DNA of 27,219 bases from DASVDK01 sp036562265 [NCBI: Thermodesulfobacteriota bacterium] (lineage in GTDB: Bacteria > DASVDK01): positions 1 to 27,219 of the forward strand of contig DATCKS010000364.1 in NCBI GenBank assembly GCA_036562265.1. The letters are read 5' to 3'. Below, piece by piece: positions 26,578 to 27,219 of the stretch. A program made the translations under genes and the position numbers. The notes under the pieces were generated by a model that saw only the letters and a list, made by a program, of their open reading frames with translations, searched no databases and had not been told where the DNA came from. Position 1 is the first letter of the stretch. Each line of letters starts with the position of its first letter.

Positions 26578-27219
26578 ATGACCATTGCCGTGACGCTGGT
26601 GGGGGCGACCGGGTGGGTGGGACGCGAACTGGTGCGAGCCGTGGCGGAGGCGCCCGACCTCCGGCTCGTCGCCGCGGTCGCCCGTGGTGCGGCCGGGACG
26701 GATGCCGGCGTCGCGGCCGGCGGATCGCCGCTGGGAGTGACGATCGTGCCGACCCTCGCCGAGGCGCTCGCCACGCCGAGCGACGTGGTCGTGGACTACA
26801 CGAGGCCCGACGCCGTGAAGGGCCACGTGCTGGCCGCCGTCGCCGCGGGCCGGTCGGTCGTGGTGGGGACTTCGGGACTCACCGCCGCCGACTACGAGGA
26901 GATCGACCGCGCCGCCCGCGATCGCGGCGTCGGCGTCCTCGCCGCCGGCAACTTCTCCATCACGGCCACGCTCATGCAGCGCTTCGCCCTCATGGCCGCG
27001 CGCTACGTCGCCGACGTCGAGGTGGTCGACTACGCCTCGGCCGGCAAGCCTGACGTGCCGAGCGGCACGGCGCGAGAACTGGCCGAGCGGCTCTCGGAGG
27101 TGCGGCGGGACCCGACGTCCCTGCCGGTCGACCGGCTCTTCGGCCCGAAGGAGGCGCGCGGCGCCGAGGTCGGCCGCACGCGCGTGCACTCGCTGCGCCT
27201 GCCGGGGTACGTGCTCGCC
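26578..27219 (+). CDS. dapB: DapB-like reductase lacking the catalytic His pair (3' end beyond window)
   Basis: First 214 residues of a dihydrodipicolinate-reductase family protein; the window ends inside the gene. The Rossmann nucleotide-binding motif GATGWVG (9-15) opens the chain, followed by VVDYTRPDAV, VVGTSGLTAADYEEI and AAGNFSITA, all matching DapB blocks. In true DapB (HTPA reductase, lysine/DAP pathway) the substrate loop reads HHRHKxDAPSGTA. Here it is ASAGKPDVPSGTA (153-165). Anchoring on PSGT, the catalytic His and its neighbour become A153 and S154, while the Lys (K157) and the PSGT loop remain. A different substrate or altered chemistry is likely, possibly linked to the adjacent LarA-like protein. 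The N-terminal portion is unambiguous, but the exact function is not. Confidence 0.85.
   Translation, partial: MTIAVTLVGATGWVGRELVRAVAEAPDLRLVAAVARGAAGTDAGVAAGGSPLGVTIVPTLAEALATPSDVVVDYTRPDAVKGHVLAAVAAGRSVVVGTSGLTAADYEEIDRAARDRGVGVLAAGNFSITATLMQRFALMAARYVADVEVVDYASAGKPDVPSGTARELAERLSEVRRDPTSLPVDRLFGPKEARGAEVGRTRVHSLRLPGYVLA

Overview
This 27.2-kb window is very GC-rich bacterial chromosome, densely packed with genes that almost all lie on the + strand. It looks like a housekeeping locus near a replication origin. It has no rRNA, tRNA, insertion sequence, prophage or CRISPR array, and no gap between genes exceeds 300 bases. The gene set suggests a Gram-negative, aerobic, high-GC bacterium. The evidence is a DnaA/LexA/GyrB/DnaB core, a fused heme A synthase-heme O synthase, an MsbA-type exporter, a LarA-like (DUF2088) protein, and bacterial HerA-NurA beside Mre11-Rad50. 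A lineage such as Ca. Rokubacteria/Methylomirabilota would fit, but that is an inference with no search behind it.

Region 1 (1-6115) holds dnaA, a short UvrC-like GIY-YIG nuclease, lexA with a clear sigma70-type promoter, and gyrB. The usual dnaA-dnaN-recF-gyrB order is absent: dnaN and recF are replaced by DNA damage genes. Region 2 (6116-6385) is a 270-base gap containing three perfect inverted repeats.

Region 3 (6386-18236) is the most striking part. It is a tightly coupled cluster of eight genes, several overlapping by 1 or 4 bases: nurA, a stand-alone HAS-barrel-like protein, herA, mre11/sbcD, rad50/sbcC, an HD-domain dNTPase-like (SAMHD1/EF1143-like) phosphohydrolase, a DapF-family protein, and a PolX-family protein. 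The first five form an archaeal-style DNA end-resection module. The HD phosphohydrolase is joined to rad50 by a one-base overlap, which suggests that nucleotide-pool control is coupled to resection. The last two genes are full length but have lost their families' catalytic residues. The DapF homologue has Ser at both catalytic Cys positions. The PolX homologue has lost all three polymerase carboxylates and the first PHP metal ligands, while keeping two helix-hairpin-helix motifs.

Region 4 (18237-20420) has dnaB behind its own promoter, converging on a minus-strand XRE-cupin regulator with a perfect TATAAT -10 box. Region 5 (20508-27219) carries an MscS channel followed by a 12-bp GC hairpin. 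It then carries a probable operon of ctaA-ctaB fusion, ABC exporter, LarA-like protein and a DapB-like reductase cut by the window edge. That DapB homologue lacks the family's catalytic His pair. Long antisense and shifted open frames occur everywhere because of the GC bias and were not annotated.
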